This document shows positions 51,220 to 59,366 of a stretch of 64,000 nt of DNA, in pieces (the stretch's first letter is position 1; each line of letters starts with the position of its first letter). The notes below the pieces were generated by a model. The model worked only from the letters and a program-made list of their open reading frames with translations. It was not told where the DNA came from and ran no database searches. The translations under genes and the position numbers were made by a program. Origin of the DNA: Citrobacter tructae (GTDB lineage: Bacteria > Pseudomonadota > Gammaproteobacteria > Enterobacterales > Enterobacteriaceae); contig NZ_CP038469.1 of the NCBI RefSeq assembly GCF_004684345.1, positions 1,860,001-1,924,000 of the forward strand, given 5' to 3'.

Positions 51220-52269
51220 ATGCCTGTTTTGCAGTGGAGCCTGTTATTTCTGTTATCGCTCCTGCTTTCCCTGCTCTTTCTGTTTGTGCATCTCCCGGGC
51301 CCCTTACTGCTCGGGTCAATGATCGTCGGCATTATTTTCAGTCTGCGCGGTATCTCGCTGCGCCCTCCCCGCTGTACGTTTCTTGCCGCGCAGGCCATTC
51401 TCGGCTGCATGATTGCGCAAAACCTCACGGGGTCCATTTTTACTACGCTGGCGGCGCACTGGCCGATGGTCATTGCCATCCTGTTGGCGACCCTTCTCTC
51501 CAGTACTGCGATAGGCTGGCTGTTGGTACGCTACAGTAAGTTACCGGGTAATACTGGCGCGTGGGGGTCATCACCAGGCGGGGCTGCAGCGATGGTTGCG
51601 ATGGCGCAGGAATATGGCGCGGACATCCGTCTGGTAGCGTTTATGCAGTATCTGCGGGTGTTACTTGTAGTGGCCGCTGCGGCGCTGGTCACCCGACTGA
51701 TAATGGGCGAGCAGACACAGGCGGTCAGCGAGCAACTGGTCTGGTTTCCGCCACTGAGCATCAACCTGTTCAGCACCCTGCTGCTGGCCGTCGTTGCCGG
51801 GACAGCCGGGCGCTTACTGCGTATTCCCTCGGGTGTGATGCTGTTGCCGATGCTGGCTGGCGCACTGCTTAACGCGGGCGGTGTGATGGTGATTGAACTG
51901 CCTGAATGGCTGCTGGCGATGGCGTATATGGCCATCGGTTGGCAAATTGGCCTTGGCTTTGATAAGCAGATCTTTTTAATGGCGCTGCGCCCCTTACCAC
52001 AGATCCTGCTGTCCATTTTTTCACTGATGACAATCTGCGCCGTCATGGCGTGGGGGCTGGCGCATTACATGCAGATAGATTTTCTCACCGCCTATCTGGC
52101 GACCAGTCCTGGAGGGGTAGATTCTGTTGCGGTGATTGCCGCAGGAAGTCACACCGATATGGCGCTGATCATGGCGATGCAAACCCTGCGGCTGTTCAGT
52201 ATTTTGCTCACCGGGCCTGCTATCGCCCGGTTTATATCGGCACATGCGCCGAGAAAAGCGCATTCTTAA
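51220..52269 (+). CDS. abrB: AbrB family inner-membrane protein
   Basis: 349-residue polytopic protein of the AbrB family (COG3180), with about ten hydrophobic helices. The conserved SLPGNTGAWGSSPGG-like loop (KLPGNTGAWGSSPGGAAAMVAMAQEYGAD) and its second-half counterpart YLATSPGGVDSVAVIAAGS show an internal duplication. The E. coli homologue was named for an effect on aidB expression; its transport substrate or true role is not known. The start at 51220 follows CAGGAGC. E. coli K-12 has a fimbrial cluster (ybgD–ybgO) between gltA and abrB that is absent here. Confidence 0.88.
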   Translation: MPVLQWSLLFLLSLLLSLLFLFVHLPGPLLLGSMIVGIIFSLRGISLRPPRCTFLAAQAILGCMIAQNLTGSIFTTLAAHWPMVIAILLATLLSSTAIGWLLVRYSKLPGNTGAWGSSPGGAAAMVAMAQEYGADIRLVAFMQYLRVLLVVAAAALVTRLIMGEQTQAVSEQLVWFPPLSINLFSTLLLAVVAGTAGRLLRIPSGVMLLPMLAGALLNAGGVMVIELPEWLLAMAYMAIGWQIGLGFDKQIFLMALRPLPQILLSIFSLMTICAVMAWGLAHYMQIDFLTAYLATSPGGVDSVAVIAAGSHTDMALIMAMQTLRLFSILLTGPAIARFISAHAPRKAHS

Positions 52270-52278
52270 GGCAACACG

Positions 52279-52695
52279 TTAATCCGGGTGCCCAATCTCC
52301 GTCACGGTCGTTCCCGATTTATCCGCGGCAAATATAAATTCCGTCATGCCACCCGGAAAATTCTGCGTAATATATAAGGCGTTAGTGCCCTTCCAGACAT
52401 ATTCCACCTGCTCCGTATCCCCGAGATTTTCTATTTTAACATCCTTGCCCACGGTCAGCGTCGGCAGCAGATTTTCACGGTCTGAACGCGCTTTTCTGAG
52501 AGCCTGATACGTCTCCTCCAGGGTCATAGCCGGATAAAAACAACGGGTCTGGGCACCATGCTCATAGACATATTCCATATCCTGCGGCCCGGACTCGCAT
52601 TTAGGCGCTACCGGCTCAACGGCGGTAGCAAGCGCGGAAAAGGAACCCGTTGCTACGACAAGTAAGGCGGTACAACAAAAACGGTTAAAATCCAT
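52279..52695 (-). CDS. Small exported protein of unknown function
   Basis: 138-residue protein with a Sec-type signal (MDFNRFCCTALLVVATGSFS, probable cut after ATA). The mature part has a Cys pair (KCESGPQDMEYVYEHG and RCFYPAMTLEETYQALRKAR) and ends in a beta-rich region (YITQNFPGGMTEFIFAADKSGTTVTEIGHPD). I do not recognise a family. It lies between the convergent abrB stop (9 bases away) and nei, and is not part of the E. coli K-12 arrangement as I recall it. Ribosome site AAGGAGTG precedes the ATG. Confidence 0.7.
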   Translation of the reverse strand: MDFNRFCCTALLVVATGSFSALATAVEPVAPKCESGPQDMEYVYEHGAQTRCFYPAMTLEETYQALRKARSDRENLLPTLTVGKDVKIENLGDTEQVEYVWKGTNALYITQNFPGGMTEFIFAADKSGTTVTEIGHPD

Positions 52696-52781
52696 ATCTC
52701 ACTCCTTCTCATCTCCTTGAGAGATTCAGGCGACGTTATTCGAATTGCCCCTCTGCATCGTCGGGACCGCACCATGCTATG

Positions 52782-53573
52782 TTATTTCTGACAGCCTGGA
52801 CACCAGTAAAACGGACGTGAAGAGAGGGTTGTTTTCTCGATAATCCCACCGCATCGCTCGCAGGCTTCGCCGTCGCGGTGAAAGACCTTAAAGCGAAACA
52901 ACGCGCCATGATGTTTATTCTCATCGACCTGACCGCGGGTGTTATAGGACAGACGCGGAATCTCGAGCAGCGCCTGCGCCAGCCTATCAAGCTGTTGATC
53001 GCTCAGTTGCGACGCTTTATGTTGCCCTGTTACCCCCACCTGCCAGAGAATTTCTACCCGCAAGTAGTTACCTAATCCCGCGAGAAATGCCTGATCGAGC
53101 AGCAGGCCAGAAAACTGCCGGTTACGAAAACGGGGCGACAGCAGACGCGCTTTTACCTCATTGGGCGTTAAACGCAGATCCAGTACGTCAGGCCCCACCC
53201 GCTGCAGGAATGGATGGGTGGTGAGCTGTTCTGGCGTCAGCATTTCAATATCCGACGCGCTATAGAGCAGGATGGTTTTATCGGATGTTTGCAGCCTGAC
53301 GCGCAATACCCGGGTGGTATCCGGGATATTCCCCGTGTCCACGACCCGCCAGACGCCGTAAAGCTGATTGTGACTATACAGCGTCAGACCATTGGAAAAA
53401 TGGGTCAGCAATGCTTTACCCCGTGTTTCGAGCTGGGTAACACGCTGCCCAATCAGTTGCGATTGATACGGTTTTAACTGCTCAAAGGCAAACCAGACAT
53501 CCGTCAACGGTTTGCCTTTGACTGCCGCCTCCAGGTTATCCGCCGCGCGGCGGATCTCCGGGCCTTCAGGCAT
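52782..53573 (-). CDS. nei: Endonuclease VIII
   Basis: 263-residue Fpg/Nei DNA glycosylase–AP lyase removing oxidised pyrimidines. The N-terminus MPEGPEIRR supplies the catalytic Pro (after Met removal) and Glu. The beta-hairpin lysine is in TRGKALLTHF near residue 53, the H2TH region in AFLAGLGNYLRVEILW, and a C-terminal zinc finger is formed by CERCGG and CPGC. It lies 15 bases after pcp; in E. coli it directly follows pxpA, so three genes have been added between them here. Confidence 0.96.
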   Translation of the reverse strand: MPEGPEIRRAADNLEAAVKGKPLTDVWFAFEQLKPYQSQLIGQRVTQLETRGKALLTHFSNGLTLYSHNQLYGVWRVVDTGNIPDTTRVLRVRLQTSDKTILLYSASDIEMLTPEQLTTHPFLQRVGPDVLDLRLTPNEVKARLLSPRFRNRQFSGLLLDQAFLAGLGNYLRVEILWQVGVTGQHKASQLSDQQLDRLAQALLEIPRLSYNTRGQVDENKHHGALFRFKVFHRDGEACERCGGIIEKTTLSSRPFYWCPGCQK

Positions 53574-53587
53574 AATACTGTCCTTTG

Positions 53588-54232
53588 TTAATGAGTTGCA
53601 CCACCCGTCACTGCGATATCGCGTTCCACCTGTAAGGCGGTGACAATCGCGACTTCCAGCGCACGACGCACCGTATCACTCGCCATACTTGGCGCACCAG
53701 GGTGCTCTGCGGCTTGTTGTGGCAGATAAGGGATATGAATAAACCCACCCTTTACTGCCGGTGTGTCTCGTAGTTTGTGCAGCAAGCCATACATCACGTG
53801 GTTACAGACGAAGGTACCTGCGGTTTGCGAAACCGATGCTGGAATACCGGCGCTGCGCATGGCCGCAACCATTGCTTTGATCGGCAGTGTACTGAACCAC
53901 GCCGCCGGACCATCGCTCACGATCGGTTCATCTACCGGCTGCTGACCTTGGTTATCCGCAATACGCGCATCGTCTACGTTGATGGCGACGCGCTCTACGG
54001 TGATGTCCGGACGACCTCCGGCCTGACCAACTGCGAGCACCAGCGACGGTGACAGCGCGTCAATCGCGGTATTAAGTACCGTAAGAGACTCACCAAATAC
54101 GCACGGCAACTGACGCGCCACGACGCGATATCCCGCGATGATAGCATTGTCGAGACCCGAGACCACTTCCCAGGAAGGGTTAACTGACTCGCCGCCAAAG
54201 GGTTCAAATCCGGTGATTAATACCGTTTTCAT
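53588..54232 (-). CDS. pcp: Pyrrolidone-carboxylate (pyroglutamyl) peptidase
   Basis: 214-residue cysteine peptidase of family C15 that removes N-terminal pyroglutamate from peptides. The start MKTVLITGFEPFGGESVNPSWE is typical. The catalytic Glu region near residue 80 (VERVAINVDDARI), Cys in SQTAGTFVCNHVMYGLLH (near 144) and His in GGFIHIPYLPQQ (near 168) are present. It lies 9 bases after the DUF979 gene and 15 bases before nei. The product 5-oxoproline is the substrate of PxpABC encoded upstream in the same run. Confidence 0.95.
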   Translation of the reverse strand: MKTVLITGFEPFGGESVNPSWEVVSGLDNAIIAGYRVVARQLPCVFGESLTVLNTAIDALSPSLVLAVGQAGGRPDITVERVAINVDDARIADNQGQQPVDEPIVSDGPAAWFSTLPIKAMVAAMRSAGIPASVSQTAGTFVCNHVMYGLLHKLRDTPAVKGGFIHIPYLPQQAAEHPGAPSMASDTVRRALEVAIVTALQVERDIAVTGGATH

Positions 54233-54241
54233 CCTTCCTCC

Positions 54242-55237
54242 TTACAGGAACATCAGGAAATACATCAGGAATACGTTGACCAGCAGCAGCAGTATGCCGG
54301 TCGGCACCTGCGCTTTAATCACCGCATTTTTGTCCGGCAACTCCAGCAGCGCTGCAGGGACGATGTTAAAGTTTGCCGCCATTGGCGTCATCAGCGTGCC
54401 ACAATAGCCGGAGAACATGCCGATTGCCGCCATTACCGCCGGATTACCGCCGTGCTGCAATACCAGGATCGGGATTCCAATTCCGGCAGTCACAATCGGG
54501 AAGGCAGCAAACGCATTGCCCATAATCATCGTCAGCAACGCCATACCGATGGTGTACACCGCCACCGCGATAAAGCGGCTGTCCACCGCCAGGTATTCCT
54601 GCGTCAGATACGAAATGCCGGTGCCTACGCCCGCCGCCGTAAACAGCAGCCCTAACGTGGCGAGAATTTGCGGCAGGATGAATGCCCAGCCAATGGAGTC
54701 CAGCAGGCGACGCGCTTCCTGGATCGGTTGATGTGCTCGCTCATGGGTCATTTTAACCGCCATTACCAGACCGATTAACGAACCTGCCGTCATCGAAAAC
54801 AGCGTCACCAGCGTGGCGTGATTTCCTGGTCCAAACAACGCATTCTGTAAGCCCGGAATATGATTAAACATCAACACGCCGATAACGGTCACAACCGGGA
54901 TCGCCAGCGCCGGGAAAAACAAGCGGTTGCCCAGCCGGTTGGCACTCTCTTCACGCTGTTGTTGTGTACGTTGATGGTAGCTACCAAGCTTCACGCCGCC
55001 AAAACCGGCGATTAGCGCCAGTAACACTACCGCGATACCGACCGCGATATGCACCGTTCGTTTGTCACCAAACAGCGAATAGGTCCAGTCGCCCAGCAGA
55101 AACAGCAGACCGTACACCCCCCAGAACAGACCGGTGGTTAAACGCCGGGGGTTCGTTTTGTCCTGCCAGGACATGACGGCCACAATCAGTAATACCGCAC
55201 CCGCCAGCCAGTAGAGATAGCTTTGCTGAAAATTCAT
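54242..55237 (-). CDS. DUF979 membrane protein
   Basis: 331-residue polytopic membrane protein of the DUF979 family, with about nine to ten TM helices (MNFQQSYLYWLAGAVLLIVAVMSW first). Conserved-looking loops are GNAFAAFPIVTAGIGIP and GYCGTLMTPMAANFNIVPAALLELPDK. The GTLMTPMAANF stretch resembles the TSP/TP loop of ion-transporter-like permeases. Its ATG overlaps the DUF969 stop by 4 bases, so both are probably subunits of one transporter. With pcp and pxpABC around it, a pyroglutamate or pyroglutamyl-peptide permease is a reasonable but untested guess. Confidence 0.82.
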   Translation of the reverse strand: MNFQQSYLYWLAGAVLLIVAVMSWQDKTNPRRLTTGLFWGVYGLLFLLGDWTYSLFGDKRTVHIAVGIAVVLLALIAGFGGVKLGSYHQRTQQQREESANRLGNRLFFPALAIPVVTVIGVLMFNHIPGLQNALFGPGNHATLVTLFSMTAGSLIGLVMAVKMTHERAHQPIQEARRLLDSIGWAFILPQILATLGLLFTAAGVGTGISYLTQEYLAVDSRFIAVAVYTIGMALLTMIMGNAFAAFPIVTAGIGIPILVLQHGGNPAVMAAIGMFSGYCGTLMTPMAANFNIVPAALLELPDKNAVIKAQVPTGILLLLVNVFLMYFLMFL

Positions 55238-55956
55238 TTCGCTTCTCCTTTCACTGCGGCATTCGCTTTCGCCACTTCGCGTTGCAGGTAGTTATCCAGT
55301 CGCCACAAGCGTGCACCGTGGATCAGGAAGGCACAAATCGCCGTTGGGATCCCCCACAGGGCAATATGTAGCGGCTCCGTCTGGATCCCGCCGGACTCCA
55401 GCATAAAGTTGTGCATGAAGATGATTGCCCCGAAGGCAACAAAGATATCTTCGCCGAAAAACAGCCCGACGTTATCGGTCGCGGCCGACATCGCACGCAG
55501 GCGATAGCGCACCGAACCCGGTAATTCGCCATGGTTTTTCTCAGCGGCCCCTTCCGCCATCGGTGCCAGCAGCGGACGCACCATTTGCGGATGGCCCCCC
55601 AGACTGGTCAGCCCCAGCGCGGCGGTTGCCTCACGAATAAACAGATAGACAATTAGTAGACGACCGCTGGTGGCGCTGCGAATTTTGGCGATCCACGTCT
55701 GCGCACGTTCTTTCAGGCCGTGACGCTCCAGCAGACCGATTACCGCTAGTGGGATCAATAAGATAAACGGCAGGTTGCGGGTGTTGAGAAAACCTTCACC
55801 CAACTTTTCGAGAATGGTGGCGATCGGCATATGTGCCGCCAGTCCGGTGACAACCCCGGCAATAATCACCACCAATACCGGGTTAAAACGTAAAAGAAAT
55901 CCGACCACAATGACAGCAATCCCCGTCAATGGCCAGAGAGAAATGACCTCTCCCAT
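55234..55956 (-). CDS. DUF969 membrane protein
   Basis: 240-residue protein of the DUF969 family with about five to six TM helices. Recognisable segments are LLRFNPVLVVIIAGVVTGLAA, TRNLPFILLIPLAVIGLLERHGLKE, and LGLTSLGGHPQMVRPLLAPMAEGAAE, which looks like a substrate or ion loop. It is coupled to DUF979 by a 4-base overlap. The pair is commonly encoded beside pcp. It starts 55 bases after pxpA. Confidence 0.82.
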   Translation of the reverse strand: MGEVISLWPLTGIAVIVVGFLLRFNPVLVVIIAGVVTGLAAHMPIATILEKLGEGFLNTRNLPFILLIPLAVIGLLERHGLKERAQTWIAKIRSATSGRLLIVYLFIREATAALGLTSLGGHPQMVRPLLAPMAEGAAEKNHGELPGSVRYRLRAMSAATDNVGLFFGEDIFVAFGAIIFMHNFMLESGGIQTEPLHIALWGIPTAICAFLIHGARLWRLDNYLQREVAKANAAVKGEAK

Positions 55957-56011
55957 AATATATTCCCGTCTATGTTGTTGTGTAATATGTTATTGTTTTG
56001 TATGTGAAAAA

Positions 56012-56746
56012 TTATGCACTAATTTGAATCTTCTCTGCTTCGAACGCGGTACGTAAGCGGCGGGCAAAAGCGAGTGCGTGCTCACCATCACCATGAATAC
56101 ATACCGTCTGGGCAATGACGTTCGCCCATTCTCCGGTCTGGCTTTTTACTCTCCCTGACTGCACCATTTCTAAGGTTTGCGCCAGTGCCAGCGCTTCGTC
56201 TTCAATCAGCGCCCCCGGCTGGTTACGCGGTACCAGACTGCCATCCGCCAGATAACCTCGATCGGCGAAAACCTCCTGACGCGTCACCAGACCATAATGC
56301 TTCCCGGCACGGATCAGTTCGCTTCCGGCAAGCCCGACCAGGATGAGCGACGGATCGCAGGCATGCACTGCTCTGGCGATGGCATCCGCCAGTTGCGGGT
56401 CTTTCGCCGCCTGGTTGTAAAGCATGCCGTGAGGTTTGACGTGGCGCATGACACCGCCTTCCGCCCGGGTTATCGCCGCCAGTGCGCCGATTTGATACAA
56501 CGTCTGGGCATAAACTGTTTCCACTGGCAGGTTCATGGCGCTACGGCCGAAGTTTTCCCGATCCGGAAAGCTGGGATGAGCCCCTACGGCCACGCCATTT
56601 TTTAGCGCCTCACGCACGCTTGACAGCATGGTTTGCGCATCTCCGGCGTGAAACCCACAGGCGATGTTGGCTGATGACACCAGTTGCAGCAGCGCGGCGT
56701 CATTTGCGCAACCTTCACCGAGGTCTGCATTAAGATCAATTTTCAT
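56012..56746 (-). CDS. pxpA: 5-Oxoprolinase subunit PxpA
   Basis: 244-residue LamB/YcsF-family subunit of the ATP-dependent 5-oxoprolinase PxpABC, which opens 5-oxoproline (pyroglutamate) to L-glutamate. The start MKIDLNADLGEGCANDAALL is diagnostic. SANIACGFHAGDAQTM and GAHPSFPDRENFGR follow, as does the VCIHGDGEHALAFAR motif near residue 210. The start overlaps the pxpC stop by 11 bases. E. coli name was ybgL. Confidence 0.95.
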   Translation of the reverse strand: MKIDLNADLGEGCANDAALLQLVSSANIACGFHAGDAQTMLSSVREALKNGVAVGAHPSFPDRENFGRSAMNLPVETVYAQTLYQIGALAAITRAEGGVMRHVKPHGMLYNQAAKDPQLADAIARAVHACDPSLILVGLAGSELIRAGKHYGLVTRQEVFADRGYLADGSLVPRNQPGALIEDEALALAQTLEMVQSGRVKSQTGEWANVIAQTVCIHGDGEHALAFARRLRTAFEAEKIQISA

Positions 56747-57668
56747 CGTTAAGTCGCCATGTTAACTGTTCAAGATAACGCTGCTGATCGTGACGCGCTT
56801 TCAGCGCCTCCTCCAGCGAACACTGAACAAAATGAATCGGCTGACCGAGGGGGATTTGCGCCAAATGGTACATATCCGCCTCAATGATACAGGCGATACG
56901 CGGATAGCCGCCCGTGGTCTGGGCGTCGTTCATCAATACAATCGGCTGGCCGTTGTGCGGCACCTGCACCACGCCGGGAAGCAGACCGTGTGACAGCAGT
57001 TCGCGATCGGTGGTACGCGTCAGTGGTTGCCCCTGCAGACGATATCCCATGCGGTTACTCTGTGGGCTGAGCTGCCACGGTGAGCGCCAGAACGACGCCT
57101 GCGAAGCTTCATCAAACTCATGATACTCAGGCCCGGGTAACGCACGAAGGCGGTTGCCCCACATCAGCTGTTTTACCCCCTGCGGTCCGCTGAACTGTCG
57201 CGTTGAAACGCCCACCGCCAGCCGGTCGCCATCCCGTAACAGACGTCCTTCCAGGCCGCCGATACCGACTTTCAGGTCAGTGCTGCACGAGCCCATTACG
57301 TCGGGAACATCAATGCCGCCTGCCACCGCCAGATAACTGCGCATGCCATGTAGCGGACGTTTTAGCGTCAGGCGTTGTCCTGCTTTCACCGGCAATCGCC
57401 ATCCGCTCCACACGGGGCTGTCGTCTAAATGCGCGTCACATCCCGCACCGGTCAGGGCAAACCAGCTATCTACTTCAAATTCCACCACCAGCTGCCCGAG
57501 CGTTATCTCCAGCGCGGCGGCATCCGCATCATTTCCCACCAACAGGTTAGCAACGTTCAAGGCGGGTTTATCCAGCGCCCCACAGTGGCTGATTCCTGAC
57601 TGGCGAAAACCGTGACGACCACCGTCCTGTACGGAGGTGTACATGCCCGCACGAATGATCGTTAACAT
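56736..57668 (-). CDS. pxpC: 5-Oxoprolinase subunit PxpC
   Basis: 310-residue biotin-dependent carboxylase-like domain 2 protein (cyclophilin-like fold). Start MLTIIRAGMYTSVQDGGRHGFRQ. SGISHCGALDKPALNVANLLVGN and YLAVAGGIDVPDVMGS match E. coli YbgK. It overlaps pxpB by 7 bases and pxpA by 11, so the three subunits are tightly coupled. Confidence 0.95.
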   Translation of the reverse strand: MLTIIRAGMYTSVQDGGRHGFRQSGISHCGALDKPALNVANLLVGNDADAAALEITLGQLVVEFEVDSWFALTGAGCDAHLDDSPVWSGWRLPVKAGQRLTLKRPLHGMRSYLAVAGGIDVPDVMGSCSTDLKVGIGGLEGRLLRDGDRLAVGVSTRQFSGPQGVKQLMWGNRLRALPGPEYHEFDEASQASFWRSPWQLSPQSNRMGYRLQGQPLTRTTDRELLSHGLLPGVVQVPHNGQPIVLMNDAQTTGGYPRIACIIEADMYHLAQIPLGQPIHFVQCSLEEALKARHDQQRYLEQLTWRLNDEN

Positions 57669-58318
57669 ACTCCCTCCTTCTGCGGTACAAAGCGTACAGT
57701 ATCTCCAGGTCGTAACAGGATGGGTTCATCCCGTTGCGGATCAAACAGCTGAATACAGGTATGCCCTATCAGCTGCCATCCACCTGGCGTGGCGAGCGGG
57801 TAGATGCCCGTTTGCGAACCGCCAATACCGACAGAACCTGCTGGAACAATCAGACGCGGTTCCGCACGTCTTGGAGTATGCAGTTGCTCCGGCAAGTTTC
57901 CGAGATACGGGAACCCCGGCTGAAAGCCTAAAAACCAGACCACATAGTCAACGGATGCATGCAGTTCAACAACCTGCTTCTCGCTTAATCCACTGTGCTG
58001 CGCGACGTCGGCCAGATCTGGTCCCTGCTCTCCTCCATAGATAACCGGGATTTCAATAAAGCGCGAGTCCGGTTCCAGCGCCTCACTCTCCTCCCACCAA
58101 CGCTGCAGACGCTCAATGGCATCCAGCGCCAGGGTTTGAGGATTACGCAGCGTCACTGTGATATTGTTCATGCCCGGAATGACTTCAAGTACATTCGGGG
58201 CATCAACCAGGCGCTGAGTCAAACCCCAGATACGTTTCTGACTCGCCAGCGTAATAGGGGGTTCCAGCTCCAGAACCACCGCAGTTTCACCTAACAGATA
58301 ACAACGCGCTCGCTGCAC
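57662..58318 (-). CDS. pxpB: 5-Oxoprolinase subunit PxpB
   Basis: 218-residue allophanate-hydrolase-subunit-1-like protein (E. coli YbgJ). Conserved segments: GFQPGFPYLGNLPEQLHTPRRAEPRLIVPAGSVGIGGSQTGIYPLATPGGWQLIGHT, broken here only by description. PxpB and PxpC form the ATP-using phosphorylation part of the complex in current models. Start 16 bases after ybgI. Confidence 0.94.
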   Translation of the reverse strand: MQRARCYLLGETAVVLELEPPITLASQKRIWGLTQRLVDAPNVLEVIPGMNNITVTLRNPQTLALDAIERLQRWWEESEALEPDSRFIEIPVIYGGEQGPDLADVAQHSGLSEKQVVELHASVDYVVWFLGFQPGFPYLGNLPEQLHTPRRAEPRLIVPAGSVGIGGSQTGIYPLATPGGWQLIGHTCIQLFDPQRDEPILLRPGDTVRFVPQKEGVC

Positions 58319-58334
58319 TTTCGTCCCTCTTTAA

Positions 58335-59078
58335 TTACGCTGGATTGGGTATATCAATGAAAGAAACATCCAAATCCGTATTTTCATTCAACCATTCACT
58401 TAACGCCCGAATACCGCCTCGTTCAGTGGCATGGTGCCCGGCGGCATAAAAATGCAGGCCTTGCTCACGGGCAGAGTGAATGGTTTGTTCGGAGACTTCG
58501 CCGGTAATAAACGCATCGACGCCAAAACGAGCCGCGCTATCAATGAAACTTTGGCCACCACCGGTACACCAGGCAACGCGCTGAATTTTTTCCGGTCCAC
58601 TATCACCGCACCATAACGGTTTGCGGCCCAAGCGTGCCTCGATCCAGGATGCCAGCTCTAACCCTGGAACCGGCATGGCGAGTTCACCCCACGGTACCAA
58701 CGGCTCGATTTCCCCCATCACGGTAATACCCAACAGTGCCGCCAGCTGTGCGTTATTGCCCAGATCCGGATGCGCATCCAGCGGCAGATGCCAGCCATAC
58801 AGGTTAATGTCATTTTCCAACAGCGTTTTAAGACGATGGCGCTTCATGCCGCGAATCACCGGAGATTCTCCTTTCCAGAAGTACCCGTGATGAACGATGA
58901 CCGCATCAGCCCCGAGGCGAACAGCCTCGTCAAGCAATGCCTGGCTTGCGGTCACACCAGTCACGATTTTATGCACCGTCTCTTTGCCCTCAACCTGCAA
59001 ACCATTCGGCGCATAATCGCTAATTGCGGCGCTGTTCAGTTTGTCGTTGATCAGTTGTTCCAGTTCGGTGTTTTTCAT
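58335..59078 (-). CDS. ybgI: YbgI, Nif3-family metal-binding protein
   Basis: 247-residue protein of the NIF3/DUF34 family, which forms toroidal hexamers with a dinuclear metal site. Metal ligands are in VIVHHGYFWKG (near residues 62–72), a Glu/Asp/His-rich HLPLDAHPDLGNNAQ, and HFYAAGHHATERGG near the C-terminus. Biochemical function is not settled. The start at 59078 (MKNTELEQLINDKL) matches E. coli; longer in-frame ATGs upstream are rejected. First gene of the ybgI–pxpBCA–...–nei run. Confidence 0.94.
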   Translation of the reverse strand: MKNTELEQLINDKLNSAAISDYAPNGLQVEGKETVHKIVTGVTASQALLDEAVRLGADAVIVHHGYFWKGESPVIRGMKRHRLKTLLENDINLYGWHLPLDAHPDLGNNAQLAALLGITVMGEIEPLVPWGELAMPVPGLELASWIEARLGRKPLWCGDSGPEKIQRVAWCTGGGQSFIDSAARFGVDAFITGEVSEQTIHSAREQGLHFYAAGHHATERGGIRALSEWLNENTDLDVSFIDIPNPA

Positions 59079-59366
59079 CATCGCCCTCGTTGTCATAAAT
59101 TCTGCCTGTCCAATCAGCACTACTGCTTATGTAAAATAGCGTCCCCGCCGCCATTCGTCGATAACCATTTCACTGACACATCAAGAAACAATCACGGGCT
59201 CTTTGATCGTAAATTGCTTACCACTACGCGATTTTATTCATGTATATTTATGCAATCAGACAGCATATTGCATAAATAATCAGATCTGTATCAAAGTTAC
59301 AACGTCAAGGAAACTCACTCACGCAGTACATTCATCCTGCCGTGAGGCATTCACTTCGAGAATAGA

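Noticed and set aside
51117..51539. A 140-codon frame overlapping the abrB start
   Set aside because: It is out of frame with AbrB, begins in the REP element and has no conserved content.
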